Shown: in pieces, positions 6,601-7,232 of the stretch
Layout of the letters: each line of letters starts with the position of its first letter
How positions within the stretch are numbered: position 1 is the stretch's first letter
NCBI GenBank assembly: GCA_937892015.1
Contig: CALAUY010000047.1
Location: 1-7,232 of the forward strand
DNA: 7,232 nucleotides
Origin: an uncultured Bacteroidales bacterium
Lineage (GTDB): Bacteria; Bacteroidota; Bacteroidia; Bacteroidales; Paludibacteraceae
Reading direction: 5' to 3'
Notes under the pieces: generated by a model
What the model saw: the letters and a program-made list of their open reading frames with translations, nothing else
What the model was told of the DNA's origin: nothing
Database searches by the model: none
Made by a program: the position numbers and the translations under genes

Positions 6601-7226
6601 TGATGATTCTTGTTCAGTCAGACGTAACCGGCTCCGGTGGTGCATCGGCACAGGCTTATTACACAACAAGCACCGGCACGAATGCCAGCAACCACTTCTA
6701 CATCCGCAAAGATAGCAGTATCGATGACAACAACACGTATGATAGTTTCACGACGAAAGGTATCAACGGTCAGCGCCATGACGTGCAGTTCGGTTATTGC
6801 TACAATCTGGACGCTTGTCCGGCCGTGACATCTCTGGATGCAGAGTTGCTGGGCGCAGGAATCCGCGAGGCAATGCTCCGTTGGACAATCTCGGATGCTG
6901 ACTACTTGAGCGGCTTCGACGTGATTGTCAGCGACAGCGTCGTTCTTGCTCCGGACAGCGTTGTTCCGACGTATGCGAACGTCCAAAGCGACTCGCTATC
7001 GGTTGACATCCTCCGTCCTGAGACCACGTACCATATCTACGTGCGTGCCATCTGTCAGGCCGACAGCGTGGATGAGGGTACATCTACATGGGTAGAGACG
7101 ACCATCACAACGCTCGCCAACTGCCCGGCAGTGGTTAACCTGACCGGCGAGCTCTCTACGTCTGCCACTACCGTGAAAGTGTCGTGGATGCCGGCTCTGG
7201 AAGACCAAGAACTCGCTTTCGCTTAG
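621..7226 (+). CDS. Giant secreted multi-domain adhesin-like protein (cleaved-adhesin/jelly-roll and FN3 repeats), probably 3'-truncated
   Basis: The ORF has 2201 codons, from ATG at 621 to TAG at 7224. This start is chosen because it opens a signal peptide (MKKFLLMLTASLLALTNSFG, cleavage near residues 20-22); ATG 639 would cut that peptide short. Jelly-roll modules resembling the cleaved-adhesin / choice-of-anchor J families lie at about 24-186, 287-447, 550-718, 813-979, 1076-1244, 1342-1512 and 1612-1778. Each opens with an aromatic/acidic motif (EDFE, ELFS, YEFD, EGFE, ESFE, QTFE, QNFD). Each ends with a hydrophobic strand carrying Asp (LDDIGI, VDYLTI, IDDILV, VDNVDV). Each is followed by an FN3 domain (about 190-284, 452-545, 720-808, 981-1070, 1249-1334, 1515-1607, 1781-1877), usually with a Y/HxRxxC-type F-strand motif. 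A different beta-rich module (1880-2066) precedes FN3-8 (2067-2166) and a partial FN3-9 (2169-2201). No catalytic motif or transmembrane segment after the signal peptide was seen. Such proteins usually act at the cell surface or outside the cell in adhesion or ligand binding; the ligand here is unknown. No type IX sorting domain is present before the stop, so export by that route is inferred. The ORF is certain, the adhesin role likely, and completeness doubtful. Confidence 0.95.
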   Translation: MKKFLLMLTASLLALTNSFGAATWWLQEDFESGQIPAGWTQEVVSTNVGNWAVEATTAATYPATGNESNYYVALRNTTGEDQHYVTKLVSPVISFTTDVFQPRLIFRHAQVGATQYFDTLKVYYRQNAEAAWIQLKAYETRTDNWTLDTIALSGYAGATAYQVAFECVENMGRGIVLDDIGIVNASQCVAPSQVSATEVGTTSVTLTWAGDLMADTFEVVLTKTAVTDWDNYIAAYHNFVVDNYSVDITELDHSTNYFAYVRSQCNDNDAGWTDWATGTFRTMARAEVPYTELFSTALPEGWLSATDMTTARPTFPTSTLSSYSVDSTNAMVFSAVTAGKYACAVTPEINVPSLQGVELGFWGYAGTYIRTPHNTYIAQMYIGVMDNPYDSSSLVIVDSVEITVANKHQHFSISLENYTGTGKYVAFIVSNPTRSSYFYVDYLTITQPSVFTPTDVRITNATPDGFDVTVNKHNAQTWNLRVAESGNYSHLNALPSTFLVSQDGISSDTYHVTGEFGDMVVCVYAQGVSGGNASEWSFPTTLLIPGRATLPLAYEFDQTADASVLLKSLDNEIHAASTVKTFPGLYFPLSDFVNFYPKSSTAAPSYYGGHMLLQGFNRWVALPYVDSFAGQMVSFRLAAASAGQSRVAVGIMHDAYDLSTFTQLAVFDGPTGSYRKCEVELDGLDSLGHYVAIVSLEPAKPATTYGTVNHIDALHIETVPTCREAADVVGHDSGTVLNLTWSSLGMSQWLVELFAGTNADSLIEAKTVSEPAATFTGLTTQTSYYYRVSTLCGQDTLFGENKVLFTTECVPTALPWSEGFEDYSTGSSSSQPLDCWSVLNVNAGTSTSYPQAYVSNTASYVKSGDKSMYLKASNAGYGYLIIPKFTDPLNTLMLSFSHREGSNTAAYGYIDVGYMTDKTDEATFVSLAHYDHMAAWQDEELYLSAIPAEVASTAYLVFRYGGGTGNGYVLAIDDILVEVMPTCKKVQSLIVSDVTASTANVAWTPIGDETQWQYVLTVPGQSIDWSNAATVSSPAVALTGLNGSSSYNIHVRAYCSDNEQSNAATATFTTDCGTIASMPWGESFEAFEVGTYSSPNVTCWSLLNANDGTSSTYPQVYINNSATYVKTGVKSLYFKSSKSRYAYAIFPAISVPLNTLRIAFSHREENATNSAYLAIGYMTDPSDSTSFVALKQFERLNAWQDEEFVLSSIPSSVASTARLAFRYGGGTQSNNYYVGIDDIVLSTVDFSCPGLTTLEAVAASGSAIQISWASELNLPVDVEVSDTASFDNALTFSAVETLPFVIDSLLDNHTYYVRARQTCDSEGEWKTATVKTLCAAVAPDDFPVQTFENTGDLDCWQVGVNIPGKQTTANPTITSLAARGKYLYFNKTATTSDTITRGDGLYAIMQKLDIDTITKCEVTFKAFKTSTVATNAGKLTIGVITDPADFATFTSIRSFDLEYAADSASEKEYTVNFLNYEGDYNGDYGKYITFYAQSNDAANAIGVDNVDVHMLSACPQVGEGVISDIESTGAKFSWDGTGAESYVVALMLQRGNPDVLADVAPAFIDTVSVDSLLITGLHPATSYYAYIRALCGDEQSNWSTYTYFRTACGTETIPYVQNFDNTDVLDCFTVGNMQNSSSTYTPSLVTTSTYLYDGPCALKIYGCASASTNADSAYVILPMIDFGTKGLSGHTLALQARSYGSTSSYYKHLQVGVVTDEDMSTFQLVEDLTLSDTYELYEIVFSNYTGTGNRIALLTTVTPYLASTTGYSYVYADAINVFATPTCRPLADISTTATRRSIDVQLVPKAGAVANHYELVYADTQPDVAALDTADKIAVDTTGHYTISGLNRETTYYLYARSYCSEEEGTSEWISTSVTTKSLTACDDIKSVGEGTSYTYGPICGYYGYERNGYIFTPSDNLTAGRIGSLAWNYNTAAAKPIPVKIYLKNTTATAFVSTLVWNQIIADATLVYDGTVNVAAGWNLFEITPFEYTGDNLMILVQSDVTGSGGASAQAYYTTSTGTNASNHFYIRKDSSIDDNNTYDSFTTKGINGQRHDVQFGYCYNLDACPAVTSLDAELLGAGIREAMLRWTISDADYLSGFDVIVSDSVVLAPDSVVPTYANVQSDSLSVDILRPETTYHIYVRAICQADSVDEGTSTWVETTITTLANCPAVVNLTGELSTSATTVKVSWMPALEDQELAFA
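3057..4643 (+). repeat. Recently duplicated pair of jelly-roll/FN3 units (units 4 and 5)
   Basis: Unit 4 (3057-3845, residues 813-1075) and unit 5 (3846-4643, residues 1076-1341) are far more alike than any other pair. Their jelly-rolls share the order PW..(G/S)FE, CWS.LN.N.GTS, YPQ.Y, YVK(S/T)G.KS, PLNTL, FSHRE, GYMTD, AWQDEE, VASTA, FRYGGGT and IDDI. By eye roughly half of the jelly-roll residues are identical. DNA identity persists in patches, for example TGGCAAGACGAAGA in both copies (about 3426 and 4214). The FN3 halves are much less similar. This fits a tandem duplication later than those that built the other units, or local gene conversion between the jelly-rolls. Confidence 0.85.
6258..6818 (+). 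other. Divergent beta-rich module replacing the jelly-roll in unit 8
   Basis: Residues 1880-2066 sit where an eighth jelly-roll would be expected, between FN3-7 and FN3-8, but lack its landmarks: no FE/FD opener, no DCW and no terminal (I/V/L)DD strand. Visible instead are GEGTSYTYGPICGYYGY (from about 1888), a strand-rich stretch with VKIYLKNT, a W-containing segment, LVYDGTVNVAAGWNLFEI, then PFEYTGDNLMILVQSD, and a closing RHDVQFGYCY. From memory, similar GT...YGYY / VKIYLKNT / AGWN..PFEYTGDNL modules occur next to FN3 and cleaved-adhesin domains in large Bacteroidales surface proteins. I cannot name a family. It is the longest interval in the ladder (about 187 residues). Confidence 0.6.
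7125..7226 (+). other. Incomplete ninth FN3 domain ending at a TAG stop
   Basis: Residues 2169-2201 begin exactly like the other FN3 modules (N-C-P-A-V, then an A/B-strand pattern with VKVSW), then stop at ELAFA-TAG. Only about 33 of the usual 85-95 residues are present, so the fold cannot close. The core W is there, but the Y/HxRxxC F-strand and the G-strand are missing. A sorting domain or anchor is also missing. Only six bases follow the stop, so it cannot be told here whether the frame is broken by a mutation, an assembly error or a true end. Confidence 0.75.
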
Positions 7227-7232
7227 GTTTAT

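Noticed and set aside
621..7226. Gingipain/HagA-type protease-adhesin
   Set aside because: The cleaved-adhesin-like modules are shared, but no caspase-like catalytic domain or His/Cys active-site motif is visible anywhere in the 2201 residues.

Overview
The window looks like a fragment of a Bacteroidota (probably Bacteroidales) chromosome. Three things suggest this. The only convincing promoter is of the Bacteroidota type (TTTG, 20 bp, TAACTTTG). The start codon has no Shine-Dalgarno sequence. The single gene encodes a giant exported protein of alternating jelly-roll (cleaved-adhesin / choice-of-anchor type) and fibronectin type III (FN3) modules, typical of large surface or type IX-secreted proteins in this phylum. 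Genus cannot be set from this window.

Layout. Bases 1-170 are a 10-bp tandem array (consensus TCAAACAATC) that runs off the left edge. Bases 171-330 are non-coding: a short direct repeat (181-202), then a pyrimidine/T-rich stretch with a repeated 15-mer (281-315). The promoter lies at 331-362. From about 368 to 620 there would be a roughly 250-nt purine-rich leader. It contains a degenerate 45-bp tandem repeat (417-560) whose units each carry a very short ORF with a related peptide (MGRVTG, MGRVTG, MGRES, MGRETG). These are all in the frame of the main gene and all closed by a stop. Two perfect palindromes (598-609 and 613-622) flank the ribosome-entry region. No protein-coding gene is supported in 1-620.

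Bases 621-7226 are one ORF of 2201 codons filling the rest of the window. It has a signal peptide, then seven two-domain units (jelly-roll plus FN3) with a strikingly regular period of about 262-272 residues, then an eighth unit whose jelly-roll is replaced by a different beta-rich module, and finally the first third of a ninth FN3. The ORF stops at TAG inside that FN3, six bases before the window ends. No C-terminal sorting domain is seen. The protein is therefore probably incomplete, through a real nonsense/frameshift mutation or an error at a contig end.

The most interesting points are the repeat-borne mini-ORFs in the leader of a giant adhesin gene, the truncated C-terminus, the constant-period architecture with a regular cysteine ladder, and a recent internal duplication of units 4 and 5. 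I found no CRISPR array, RNA gene, transposase or defence gene.
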